Source of the DNA: CAYPTY01 sp964413935
GTDB lineage: Bacteria > Bacteroidota > Rhodothermia > Balneolales > Balneolaceae
Direction: 5' to 3'
Assembly: GCA_964413935.1 (NCBI GenBank)
Contig: CAYPTY010000021.1
Span: forward strand, 1-41,208
DNA length: 41,208 nucleotides
Shown here: in pieces, positions 24,205 to 31,988 of the stretch
How positions within the stretch are numbered: the stretch's first letter is position 1
Layout of the letters: each line of letters begins with the position of its first letter
Notes under the pieces: model-generated
Database searches by the model: none
Told to the model about the DNA's origin: nothing
The model's input: only the letters and a program-made list of their open reading frames with translations
Made by a program: the position numbers and the translations under genes

Positions 24205-24639
24205 CTAAATCGAGAATGAGGTGCCGCAGCCGCAGCTTTCGGTAGCCTGAGGATTGTCAAAGGTGAAACCACGGGCGTCCAGTCCATCCGGATAGTCAAT
24301 TTCAATGCCCTCGATATACATCAGGTGCTTTTCTTCAACCACAATGTGGATACCATGACTCTCAAACACTACATCCTCATCCGTCTTAAAATCCAGACCC
24401 AGTTTATAGCTTAGTCCGGAGCATCCGCCACCTTCAACAGCCATACGCAGGAATAGGCTTTCATCCAGGTTCTCCTGCTCCATAATGTGGCGAACCTGCC
24501 TGGCCGCACGCTCGGTAAGCTGTACCGGTCGTCCGGTCAGTTCTCTCTGCTCCGGTTCAGCCGGAGTACTCTCTTCCTCATCCGAATCGATGAGGGATGC
24601 AATGATGTCGTCTAAATTTTCGTCTTCTCTTACTGCCAT
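24205..24639 (-). CDS. A-type Fe-S carrier (IscA/ErpA/HesB family) with acidic N-terminal extension
   Basis: A 144-residue protein. Residues ~38-144 are a HesB/IscA-type domain: QLTERAARQVRHIM, the conserved Cys73 in GGGCSGLSY, then DARGFTFDNPQATESCGCGTSF with Cys136 and Cys138, the three metal ligands. Such proteins hold 2Fe-2S or 4Fe-4S clusters and hand them to apo-enzymes. The first ~37 residues are an acidic low-complexity extension (EDENLDD, DSDEEES) absent from ordinary ErpA/IscA (about 105-115 residues). It is the last gene of a minus-strand run that includes lipA, a Fe-S enzyme client, but no isc/suf genes are near. Confidence 0.9.
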   Translation of the reverse strand: MAVREDENLDDIIASLIDSDEEESTPAEPEQRELTGRPVQLTERAARQVRHIMEQENLDESLFLRMAVEGGGCSGLSYKLGLDFKTDEDVVFESHGIHIVVEEKHLMYIEGIEIDYPDGLDARGFTFDNPQATESCGCGTSFSI

Positions 24640-24660
24640 AATCTTAAATTGTGTGTAAAA

Positions 24661-25359
24661 CTACGCACTTTTCTTTGAAAAAGTATAATGCTCGATGCCA
24701 TCTTTGATGAATACATCCAGCACGCCGGCACTTACCAGGTCAACCAAAATGCGCGAGGCCCGGAAACTGGTAACGTGGATGAGCCGGGAAAAGCGTTCAA
24801 CGGTGATGTCGCTGTATTCATTCAGGAATCGAAACAGGCTCTGCTCATTTTTTCCGTACTCGAATGTCACCCCGTCTGAGGAGCTGCTGTTTTTCATTAT
24901 TTCGATGCGCTCATCAGATGCTTCCACATTCTCATCCTGTACCCGCATCAGTACCAGCCGTTTCTTTTTGCCCTTCAGATAAACCGGTTTCTTTTTGGCT
25001 TCAGGCACCTTCACAATCAGTACATCTGTTTTGCCTGTATGCAGTAATTCAATGTCGATGTTGACCGCAGGAATACAAAGTTCATTTACCGCCTGATTCA
25101 GCCAGAATTCCTCTTCCAGATACCCTTCTACTCCGGTAATCTCGCCTTTGTCATCCACACCGATGAGGATGGTACCGCCTTTGGTATTGGCGAAAGCGGC
25201 GATCTCTCGTGCAATTTTTTCTGGGGATGCGATACGCTGCTTAAATTCCAGATAGGTTCCTTCGCCCATGCTGATCAGGTTCTGCAAATCCTTTTTCGAC
25301 ATATCCGACATTTTGATGCTGTCGATATGCTTGAGATAAAGGGCGTATTCGTCTTTCAT
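24661..25359 (-). CDS. AlbA_2 (Schlafen-like) putative DNA-binding protein
   Basis: A 232-residue protein. The AlbA_2 domain (about 20-135) is recognisable from MGEGTYLEFKQRI, the helix AREIAAFANTKGGTILIGVDDKG, and a GVEGYLEEEFWLNQAVNE segment. The remainder (about 165-232) is predicted helical and resembles a winged-helix domain (YSDITVERFSRLIHVTSFRA). Proteins with this architecture are usually annotated as putative transcriptional regulators or ATP-binding proteins; the true function is unclear. It lies 21 bp upstream of the Fe-S carrier gene and 52 bp downstream of gpsA on the same strand, consistent with one transcript. Confidence 0.75.
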   Translation of the reverse strand: MKDEYALYLKHIDSIKMSDMSKKDLQNLISMGEGTYLEFKQRIASPEKIAREIAAFANTKGGTILIGVDDKGEITGVEGYLEEEFWLNQAVNELCIPAVNIDIELLHTGKTDVLIVKVPEAKKKPVYLKGKKKRLVLMRVQDENVEASDERIEIMKNSSSSDGVTFEYGKNEQSLFRFLNEYSDITVERFSRLIHVTSFRASRILVDLVSAGVLDVFIKDGIEHYTFSKKSA

Positions 25360-25411
25360 GATTTCAAATCGGCTGTTTGGCGTGATATTGATGACCCTTC
25401 AACGAAGGGAA

Positions 25412-26422
25412 TCAGATCATAATTTCATCTTTGGGATCGCGTGTCATCAATTCATAGAGAACATCCCGGGGATCGATTCCTTCAAAAAGAATTTTGTAAA
25501 CGGCAGTGGTGATGGGAAGATCGATATGATTGGCTTCGGACCAGTCATGAATGGCCCGGGTGGTCTTGACGCCCTCAGCGACCATATTCATGCTGCTGAT
25601 AATCTCATCCAGTTTTTCACCCTTTCCGATACGATAGCCTACATTCCAGTTCCGGCTGTGGGTCGAATTACAGGTCACAATCAAATCACCGATGCCCGTT
25701 AGGCCGGAGAAAGTATCCATCCGGGCACCGAGTACGGCACCCATCCGTTTCATTTCATGAAGTCCCCGGGTGATCAGGGCTGCCTTGGCATTATCACCCA
25801 GCTCGATTCCATCCACGATTCCGGCTGCTATGGCCATGATATTTTTTACCGAGCCCCCAATCTCTACACCCATAATATCCTGATTGTGATAAACCCGGAA
25901 CATAGGTGTGATGAAAGTCTCCTGAATGATGCGCGCGGTACGCTGGGAATAGGCGGAGGCCACAATAGTGGTAGGCCTCAGTTTGGATACCTCTTCCGCA
26001 TGACTGGGACCATATAAAACGCCGATGTTATCCTCAATAATTTTACCATCCAGCACTTCAACCAGCACCTGACTCATGGTTTTGAAGGTATCCATTTCGA
26101 TACCTTTGGCTATGGTAACTATAATTTCATGTCCCTGCAGATGATTTTTAATACGGGCGGCTACTTCCCGGACGGTATGGGATGGTGTAGCGATAAGCAC
26201 CATATCTGCCCCATCCAAAGCTTCTTCAATATTGTTATAGGCTACAATTTTGGATGGGAGGTCAACATCCGGCAAATAGGTGGGATTGTGATGCTCTTTA
26301 TTGATACCCTCCACGATTTCAGGCTCCCGGGCCCAGATGCGCACATGGTTTCCTGCAGTATCCAGCACCAGAGCCAAGGCTGTACCAAAGGAACCTCCGC
26401 CAATTACCGCAACCCGTTTCAT
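25412..26422 (-). CDS. gpsA: NAD(P)H-dependent glycerol-3-phosphate dehydrogenase
   Basis: A 336-residue enzyme that reduces dihydroxyacetone phosphate to sn-glycerol-3-phosphate for phospholipid synthesis. The N-terminal dinucleotide motif is VAVIGGGSFGTALALVL. The substrate region is GSVKNIMAIAAGIVDGIELGDNAKAA (read in parts) with the catalytic Lys, followed by LTGIGDLIVTCNSTHSRNW. Length matches GpsA (about 330-340). The start overlaps the plsY stop by 4 bp (ATGA), so translation is coupled, linking G3P production directly to its first acylation. Confidence 0.95.
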   Translation of the reverse strand: MKRVAVIGGGSFGTALALVLDTAGNHVRIWAREPEIVEGINKEHHNPTYLPDVDLPSKIVAYNNIEEALDGADMVLIATPSHTVREVAARIKNHLQGHEIIVTIAKGIEMDTFKTMSQVLVEVLDGKIIEDNIGVLYGPSHAEEVSKLRPTTIVASAYSQRTARIIQETFITPMFRVYHNQDIMGVEIGGSVKNIMAIAAGIVDGIELGDNAKAALITRGLHEMKRMGAVLGARMDTFSGLTGIGDLIVTCNSTHSRNWNVGYRIGKGEKLDEIISSMNMVAEGVKTTRAIHDWSEANHIDLPITTAVYKILFEGIDPRDVLYELMTRDPKDEIMI

Positions 26423-27123
26423 GCTTCCACCTCAGGCTGTGTTTTAATCTGCCCGGATCTTGGCCGGAAAGATTTCACACGGTTTTCCGTACCGTTCATC
26501 AGTCGTTTGATATTTACCCGGTGGCGATAAATAATACCGGTAGCCGCAATGAGTCCAAAGATCACAATGCTGCCATCGATGTTCCATTCAAACACAAACT
26601 TGAGTACAATCAAACTCGTTGGGTAAGCCGAGGATGCAATGATGGACGCCAGAGAAACATAGTGGCTGGCAAACATCACAATAAAAAAGACCGCCAAGGT
26701 GATGGAGATGGAAACCGGTTCAATGCCATAAAGCATGCCACAGGCCGTAAGTACGCCTTTACCCCCGCGGAATCCAGCGTAGACAGGAAACATGTGTCCG
26801 ATCATTGCAGTGAAACCGCAGATCATGGGTAGAAAAGCATCCACGTCCCAGCCGGGCGGGGTAATAGGCCCATCAGGAAAAACACCCACATTAAATGCAA
26901 AGGCACTGATCCAGAAGGTGGTTGAAAATCCCTTGATGAAATCCATCACAACTACAATGGATCCCGACCGGAAACCCAGTACCCGGAAGGTGTTGGTGGC
27001 TCCCGCATTTCCGCTGCCATGTTCACGTACATCGACTCCGTTCAGAGCCTTCCCGACCCACACGGATGAGGGGATGGAACCCAGCAGGTAGCTGATTAAA
27101 ATAACAGTAAATAAAGCGAGCAT
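26419..27123 (-). CDS. plsY: Glycerol-3-phosphate acyltransferase PlsY
   Basis: A 234-residue multi-helix membrane enzyme. It carries the PlsY signatures LGSIPSSVWVGKAL, GSGNAGATNTFRVLG (phosphate-binding motif) and GFRGGKGVLTACG (acyl-phosphate site), and about six hydrophobic segments. It transfers acyl groups from acyl-phosphate to glycerol-3-phosphate, the first step of phosphatidic acid synthesis with PlsX. The partner plsX is not in the window. The protein is slightly longer than average (about 200) because of an extra stretch around residues 80-95. It overlaps gpsA by 4 bp; 58 bp separate it from the upstream lipA. Confidence 0.95.
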   Translation of the reverse strand: MLALFTVILISYLLGSIPSSVWVGKALNGVDVREHGSGNAGATNTFRVLGFRSGSIVVVMDFIKGFSTTFWISAFAFNVGVFPDGPITPPGWDVDAFLPMICGFTAMIGHMFPVYAGFRGGKGVLTACGMLYGIEPVSISITLAVFFIVMFASHYVSLASIIASSAYPTSLIVLKFVFEWNIDGSIVIFGLIAATGIIYRHRVNIKRLMNGTENRVKSFRPRSGQIKTQPEVEA

Positions 27124-27181
27124 ATGAGCTGATTAGTCAGTCAGGAAAACGCGTCGAAAGGTAAACGAAAAAGCGATAAAA

Positions 27182-28054
27182 TCAGACGTGTCTTTCGGCA
27201 TGGTAGGAGGATCGTACCAGCGGACCACTTTCCACGTGTTCCAGTCCGAGTCCTTCTCCGATGCGCTTGTATTCAGCGAACTGATCGGGGTGAACCCATT
27301 CCTTCACAGGGTGGTGCATTTTGGTCGGCTGCATGTACTGCCCGATGGTAAGTACATCCACACCATGATCCACACAATCTTGCATGAGGGAGATTACCTC
27401 CTCGGGCTGCTCTCCCAGTCCCACCATGATCCCGGTCTTGGTTCGGATGCCGGCATTCTTGGTACGCTGCAGCAACTCCAGGGAGCGCTCGTAGCGTGCC
27501 TGCGGACGTACCCGGCGATACTGCCGGGGTACGGTCTCCAGATTGTGGCTGAGCACATCCGGCGGGGTATCAATTACGATTTGCAGGGCATCCCAGACAC
27601 CGCGAAAATCAGGAATCAGGGATTCGATGGTAACACCCTCGATGGCTTCGCGCAGGGCGGTATGGCAGGCGGCAAAGATGGGCGCTCCTCCGTCTTCGCG
27701 CTCATCCCGGTTCACCGAGGTCAGTACTACGTGTTTGAGTCCCATTTTGGAGGCGGCATCCGCAACACGGCGGGGTTCATCCCAGTCCAGCCCCTGCATA
27801 GGACGGCCAGTCTTAACCGCGCAGAAGGCGCAAGATCGGGTACACACATCTCCCAGAATCATGAATGTGGCCGTACCGTTGCCCCAGCACTCGCCCATAT
27901 TCGGGCAGCGGGCTTCGGCACAAACCGTATTTAGGTTGTGCTTTCGGATGGTATCCGAGACTTCTTTGAATTTATCGCCGGAAGGCAGTTTTACTCTCAG
28001 CCATTCGGGGCGCCGTTCTTCGGCCTTTTCTACTATCTGTAATTCTTTAATCAT
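27182..28054 (-). CDS. lipA: Lipoyl synthase
   Basis: A 290-residue radical-SAM enzyme that inserts two sulfur atoms into octanoyl-lysine to make the lipoyl cofactor. The auxiliary cluster motif is Cys45-x4-Cys50-x5-Cys56 (CAEARCPNMGEC). The radical-SAM motif is Cys71-x3-Cys75-x2-Cys78 (CTRSCAFC). The C-terminal RSSY motif (VRSSYHAERHV), whose Ser ligates the auxiliary cluster, is present. All three sites are intact, so it should be functional. It follows lipB by 35 bp and precedes plsY by 58 bp on the same strand. Confidence 0.97.
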   Translation of the reverse strand: MIKELQIVEKAEERRPEWLRVKLPSGDKFKEVSDTIRKHNLNTVCAEARCPNMGECWGNGTATFMILGDVCTRSCAFCAVKTGRPMQGLDWDEPRRVADAASKMGLKHVVLTSVNRDEREDGGAPIFAACHTALREAIEGVTIESLIPDFRGVWDALQIVIDTPPDVLSHNLETVPRQYRRVRPQARYERSLELLQRTKNAGIRTKTGIMVGLGEQPEEVISLMQDCVDHGVDVLTIGQYMQPTKMHHPVKEWVHPDQFAEYKRIGEGLGLEHVESGPLVRSSYHAERHV

Positions 28055-28089
28055 ATTCTTGGTCCGGGGAATCTCAAAGGGTGACTAAG

Positions 28090-28809
28090 TTACAAAAAAT
28101 TGGCGAATGCAGCAGGCAGTGCTGATTGCCGGTGAATCTGAACATAAAAGACTTGTTCAAAGTTTTTGAGTACGCGGCTTTTACATTCTTCCATGTCGAT
28201 TTTGGTGCCGCAGAGCTCCTCAAGGGAGGTCACGGTTTTATCCTGAATTCCGCAGGGCACGATGTGACTGAAATAATCCAGATGTGCATTCACATTGAAA
28301 GCAAATCCGTGCATCGTCACCCACCGGGATGAACGAATACCCATCGCGCATATTTTCTTATCTCCGATCCAGACACCGGTTAAACCCTCAATGCGACCGG
28401 CATCAAAACCATACTCTTTGCAGGTGAGGATGATCACCTCCTCCAGGTAGCGCAGATATTTGTGGATGTCGGTGAAATGCCGGTCCAGATCCATGATGGG
28501 ATATCCCACTATTTGTCCCGGCCCGTGATAGGTGATATCACCGCCGCGGTCAATTTTGACGAATTCGGCATCCAGGGCCTGCAGTTCTTCATTACTGCGC
28601 AGTAAATGCTGTTCTTCACCGCTTTTGCCCAGGGTGTACACATGCGGATGCTCAACCAGCAGCAGGATGTCGTCCATGCGTTCACCGGAGAAGGTGCCTT
28701 TTTGTTCGGCCCTTTTTTCCTCGATGATCTTCGCCTGTATTTCATGCTGCAGGTCCCAGGCTTCCCGGTAGGGAATCAGGCCCAGATCGTATGCATCCAT
28801 CTTTTTCAT
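28090..28809 (-). CDS. lipB: Octanoyltransferase (lipoate-protein ligase B)
   Basis: A 239-residue cytoplasmic enzyme that transfers octanoyl from acyl carrier protein to the lipoyl domains of dehydrogenase complexes, the step before LipA. Conserved segments are VEHPHVYTLGKSG, DRGGDITYHGPGQIVGYPI, GDKKICAMGIRSSRWVTMHG (catalytic Lys) and VPCGIQDKTVTSL (catalytic Cys). An in-frame ATG three codons later (28800) is an alternative start. It is transcribed after a terminator that separates it from lpdA (28834-28857), so it begins a lipB-lipA-plsY-gpsA-AlbA_2-carrier run. Confidence 0.95.
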   Translation of the reverse strand: MKKMDAYDLGLIPYREAWDLQHEIQAKIIEEKRAEQKGTFSGERMDDILLLVEHPHVYTLGKSGEEQHLLRSNEELQALDAEFVKIDRGGDITYHGPGQIVGYPIMDLDRHFTDIHKYLRYLEEVIILTCKEYGFDAGRIEGLTGVWIGDKKICAMGIRSSRWVTMHGFAFNVNAHLDYFSHIVPCGIQDKTVTSLEELCGTKIDMEECKSRVLKNFEQVFYVQIHRQSALPAAFANFL

Positions 28810-28833
28810 GATTCAGATAAACCATGCAGAGAC

Positions 28834-28857
28834 GAAAAAGGCTCCCGCCGGGAGCCT
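28834..28857 (-). terminator. Terminator between lpdA and lipB
   Basis: A perfect 8-bp stem AGGCTCCC/GGGAGCCT around a 3-base loop is followed on the minus strand by TTTTT. It lies about 28 bp after the lpdA stop and before the lipB start, so the lipoate-synthesis run has its own promoter or depends on read-through. Confidence 0.9.
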
Positions 28858-28885
28858 CTTCCATCTGTGCTATGACAGGTTTTAT

Positions 28886-30304
28886 TTATTTCTTAACCGG
28901 AGTACCGAGGTGAACGCCTTCATTATAGGCTTCAGCTACGGCTTCCATCAATGCTTCGGAAAGGGTCGGGTGCGGGTGAACCGCGGAGATGATTTCATGT
29001 CCGGTTGTTTCCAGATCACGGGCCACAACGGCTTCTGCAATCATTTCGGTAACGCCGAATCCGATCATATGGCAACCCAGCCACTCACCGTACTTGGCAT
29101 CGAATACCACTTTCACGAAACCTTCCTCGTGTCCCAGGGCAGTAGCCTTACCGGAGGCGCTGAATGGGAATTTACCCACTTTCACATCATAGCCTTTTTC
29201 TTTGGCGGCTTCTTCGGTCAGCCCGACGGAAGCAACTTGAGGCTCACAGTAGGTACAGCCGGGGATGTTATCATAATTTACGCCGTGTGGTGTAATACCG
29301 GCCAGCTGTTCCACACAGACAATGGCTTCATGCGAGGCTTTGTGGGCCAGCCATGGAGCGCCGATTACATCACCAATAGCGTAGATGCCGTCCACACCGG
29401 TGCTGTAGGTTTTGGTATCTACCTGAATGGCGCCTTTTTCCACCTTCACGCCGATTTCTTCCAGGCCAATGCCTTCAACATTACCGGTTACACCAACCGC
29501 GGAGAGAACCAGGTCGGCTTCAATTTCTTCTTTTCCTTTTTTGGTGTTAACGGTCACCTTCACGCCCTGACCTTTTTTCTCCACTTTGTCGACCGTGGCC
29601 TCCGTCAGGATGTTCATGCCTTTCTTCTTGTAGATCTTACCCAGTTCGCGTCCCACATCCTTGTCCTCAACCGGAACCAGTGTTTTCTGCATCTCGATGA
29701 TGGTGACTTCTGTCCCGAGGGTGTTGTAGAAGTAAGCGAACTCAACCCCGATGGCGCCGGCACCCATAATCACCATTTTCTTGGGCTGTTTATCCAGCTG
29801 CATGGCACGTTCTGAATCGATGACCATTTTGCCGTCGATGGGGATAGATGGAATTTCACGTGGACGGGCACCCGTAGCCACGATAAAGTTTTTGGCGCTG
29901 ATGGTTTCGGTAACCTTGCCGGATTCATCCTTCACTTCCAGCTCGCTCTTGGATTTGAAAGAGCCCGCACCCATGAAGACTTCAATTTTGTTGGCCTTCA
30001 TCAGGAACTGAACCCCTTTGCTCATTTTGTTGGCTACATTGCGGGAGCGTTTTACCATTCCGCCGAAGTCGGCAGAAAAATCTTTTACGGTAACGCCATA
30101 ATCGGATGCATGCTCGATGGATTCAAAAACCTCCGCTGAACGCAGCAGGGCTTTGGTTGGAATACAGCCGATGTTCAGACACACACCGCCGAGGTGGCGT
30201 TTTTCCACGATCGCTGTTTTAAAACCCAGTTGTGAAGCCCGGATCGCCGCCACATAACCGCCGGGTCCGGAACCGATAACGCATACATCAAATTGTTTTG
30301 CCAT
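28886..30304 (-). CDS. lpdA: Dihydrolipoyl dehydrogenase (E3)
   Basis: A 472-residue FAD enzyme that reoxidises dihydrolipoamide in the pyruvate, 2-oxoglutarate, branched-chain and glycine-cleavage complexes. The FAD motif is VIGSGPGGYVAAIRASQLG, the redox disulfide Cys42/Cys47 lies in GGVCLNIGCIPTKAL, and the NAD motif is VIMGAGAIGVEFAYFYN. The C-terminal HPHPTLSE motif carries the catalytic His-Glu pair. All expected residues are present and length fits. It ends 28 bp from a strong terminator, so it is probably transcribed alone. The 207-bp gap to the divergent transglycosylase holds no gene; a TACCTTTT match is only weakly promoter-like. Confidence 0.97.
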   Translation of the reverse strand: MAKQFDVCVIGSGPGGYVAAIRASQLGFKTAIVEKRHLGGVCLNIGCIPTKALLRSAEVFESIEHASDYGVTVKDFSADFGGMVKRSRNVANKMSKGVQFLMKANKIEVFMGAGSFKSKSELEVKDESGKVTETISAKNFIVATGARPREIPSIPIDGKMVIDSERAMQLDKQPKKMVIMGAGAIGVEFAYFYNTLGTEVTIIEMQKTLVPVEDKDVGRELGKIYKKKGMNILTEATVDKVEKKGQGVKVTVNTKKGKEEIEADLVLSAVGVTGNVEGIGLEEIGVKVEKGAIQVDTKTYSTGVDGIYAIGDVIGAPWLAHKASHEAIVCVEQLAGITPHGVNYDNIPGCTYCEPQVASVGLTEEAAKEKGYDVKVGKFPFSASGKATALGHEEGFVKVVFDAKYGEWLGCHMIGFGVTEMIAEAVVARDLETTGHEIISAVHPHPTLSEALMEAVAEAYNEGVHLGTPVKK

Positions 30305-30511
30305 GATCTCTTAAAAATAGTTTTGGTTAACAAACCGCCTGGAGAACAGTCGGTTTAAAAAGCGGTAAAAGGTACGGTTTTTCGAGGACACTTTTAAGTT
30401 TTCTGCCCATCCTGCATCAGTCCGGAAAACAATTCAAAAATGTTCTTGAGAATTCAGCGGAGAAAACTAAATTGAAAGGGAATTGTCGACCCTAAAATCA
30501 GCACTAACCCC

Positions 30512-31291
30512 ATGATAAAAAAACAGTTCCGTACCCGGTATGTCGGCCTGATGGCCCTCCTGCTCTTCCTTATTCCTTTTTCGATGGAAGCACGGGAACC
30601 GGTAAATGCCAACTACCAGCAGGAACTGATTGCACATTTCGATGGGAAAGGCATCGACATCCGGGCCTATTTTGAGGATGAACGCTTTGTGCTGATCAGT
30701 GATATCCGGGATAAATTTACCCGCGCGGTGGAAATCAAGATCGAGAGTTTTGAGGATTATCAGCAGGTAATCAACTATGACAAAAAACGGAAGGCAGCGG
30801 CCGACTTCATCCGGGAACATTCCGAAGCGCTGAAGGAGGCTGAACGCAAGTACGGTATTCCGACCGAAGTGATCGTGGGAATCCTGGGCGTGGAATCTGA
30901 ATACGGAACCTATGCTGGCAAATACAATCCCTTCAGTGCCTATGTTTCCATGTATGCCATGGACTACCGCAGCAAATTTGCCCTGGCCCAGCTGGAAGAG
31001 TTATTCCTATTTGCCCAGAAGCACGAGCTGGATGTACTGGAACTCAAATCCAGTTATGCAGGAGCCATTTCCTACGCCCAGTTCCTGCCCTGGTCGCTGA
31101 ATCGCTGGTTTGTGGGCGGTGATGTGTACAACATGACCAATAATATTTACTCGGTTGCCAACTTCCTGGCCCACTATAAAGAGGTGACCGGCTCTCTCGA
31201 GAAAGCCGTGCTGCGCTACAATAACAGCACCCTATACCGTAAGGCCGTGCTCACTCTTGCCGAGGATGCAAGAGCGCATACGGGTAAGTAA
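30512..31291 (+). CDS. Lytic murein transglycosylase (MltB/SLT2 type)
   Basis: A 259-residue exported enzyme. The signal peptide is residues ~1-27 (ending MEA). The SLT2-type core shows a central GILGVESEYGTYAGKYNPF, whose Glu is the expected catalytic acid, then SYAGAISYAQFLPWSL and FLAHYKEVTGSLEKAVLRYN. It cleaves the glycan strands of peptidoglycan, forming 1,6-anhydro ends, during growth or division. It is shorter than E. coli MltB (about 360) because it lacks the C-terminal binding part. Next, on the opposite strand, is the YwqK-like lipoprotein, with 17 bp between the stops. Confidence 0.88.
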   Translation: MIKKQFRTRYVGLMALLLFLIPFSMEAREPVNANYQQELIAHFDGKGIDIRAYFEDERFVLISDIRDKFTRAVEIKIESFEDYQQVINYDKKRKAAADFIREHSEALKEAERKYGIPTEVIVGILGVESEYGTYAGKYNPFSAYVSMYAMDYRSKFALAQLEELFLFAQKHELDVLELKSSYAGAISYAQFLPWSLNRWFVGGDVYNMTNNIYSVANFLAHYKEVTGSLEKAVLRYNNSTLYRKAVLTLAEDARAHTGK

Positions 31292-31308
31292 AACACAGTA
31301 TTGATGTG

Positions 31309-31875
31309 TTATTCCTCTCCCGTGTCCTCCCCTATAACCTCCGACTTCATCACCACTCCGTTTACATATTCATGCTGTTCCAGCAGGGTGCCATCTTCAT
31401 CAAAATATTTCACGGTGCCGTTGATGATTTCCTCATCGCTCCAGGGTACCTCCGATTTGACCTGCCCATTGATGTAGTATTCTTTCGTAATCCCACTTTC
31501 CTTACTCCACTCTACCCACAGTTCGCCGGTATCGTACCAGGTACGGGAAGCGATGGTGTGGCCGTCTTCATACACATTTGACCGCAGGCGCTGGTCTTTT
31601 CGATTGTAACTGTCTACCTGTTTTACCTTCCCTTTTTCAAAATACCAGATCATCTTGGGAGCTAATGCACCAACCATCGTTGCCTCTCCATCAAAGGGTT
31701 CTTCCGTACCCTCGATAAAAAAAGTAGCAGCGAAAGCGTCCAGAATATTTTCGTCGTTGGCCGTGTATTCAAGGGTTACTTCATCAAAAACAAAGCGCGC
31801 TTTGGGTTCCTCACAAGCTCCGGTAAGGGCCAGAATAAATAATATTGGGATAATCTTTAATCTGTTGCCTAACAA
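31309..31875 (-). CDS. YwqK-like lipoprotein with MORN-variant repeats
   Basis: A 188-residue lipoprotein (signal ending LTGAC, Cys21). Residues ~85-180 contain degenerate repeats of the YwqK/MORN_2 type: SRTWYDTGELWVEW, TKEYYINGQVKSEV, GTVKYFDEDGTLLEQHEY and a final VNGV turn. The family is often labelled as an antitoxin component of YwqJK-like systems, but many lipoprotein members of Bacteroidetes and relatives have no such partner, so I do not assume a toxin. Its start is separated from the divergent TonB receptor by about 113 bp of shared upstream sequence. Confidence 0.8.
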   Translation of the reverse strand: MLGNRLKIIPILFILALTGACEEPKARFVFDEVTLEYTANDENILDAFAATFFIEGTEEPFDGEATMVGALAPKMIWYFEKGKVKQVDSYNRKDQRLRSNVYEDGHTIASRTWYDTGELWVEWSKESGITKEYYINGQVKSEVPWSDEEIINGTVKYFDEDGTLLEQHEYVNGVVMKSEVIGEDTGEE

Positions 31876-31988
31876 TGGCTTAATATCCGTTTAGCTTAAT
31901 TAACATTTAGGTTTCACTCCCTTAATGAAAGCATGATGTGACAGTGAGATGTTTCAACCACTTATCTATCGATTCAAATAATACAGGG

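Noticed and set aside
24205..24639. Selenocysteine or frameshift in the Fe-S carrier extension
   Set aside because: The frame is continuous with no in-frame TGA, and the extension is simply an acidic start.
28808..29815. 335-aa plus-strand ORF opposite lpdA
   Set aside because: LpdA is supported by all catalytic motifs; the opposing frame has phenylalanine/histidine-rich antisense composition.
31309..31875. YwqJK-type antitoxin role
   Set aside because: No YwqJ-like deaminase toxin or other partner is adjacent; the lipoprotein form is common without a toxin.
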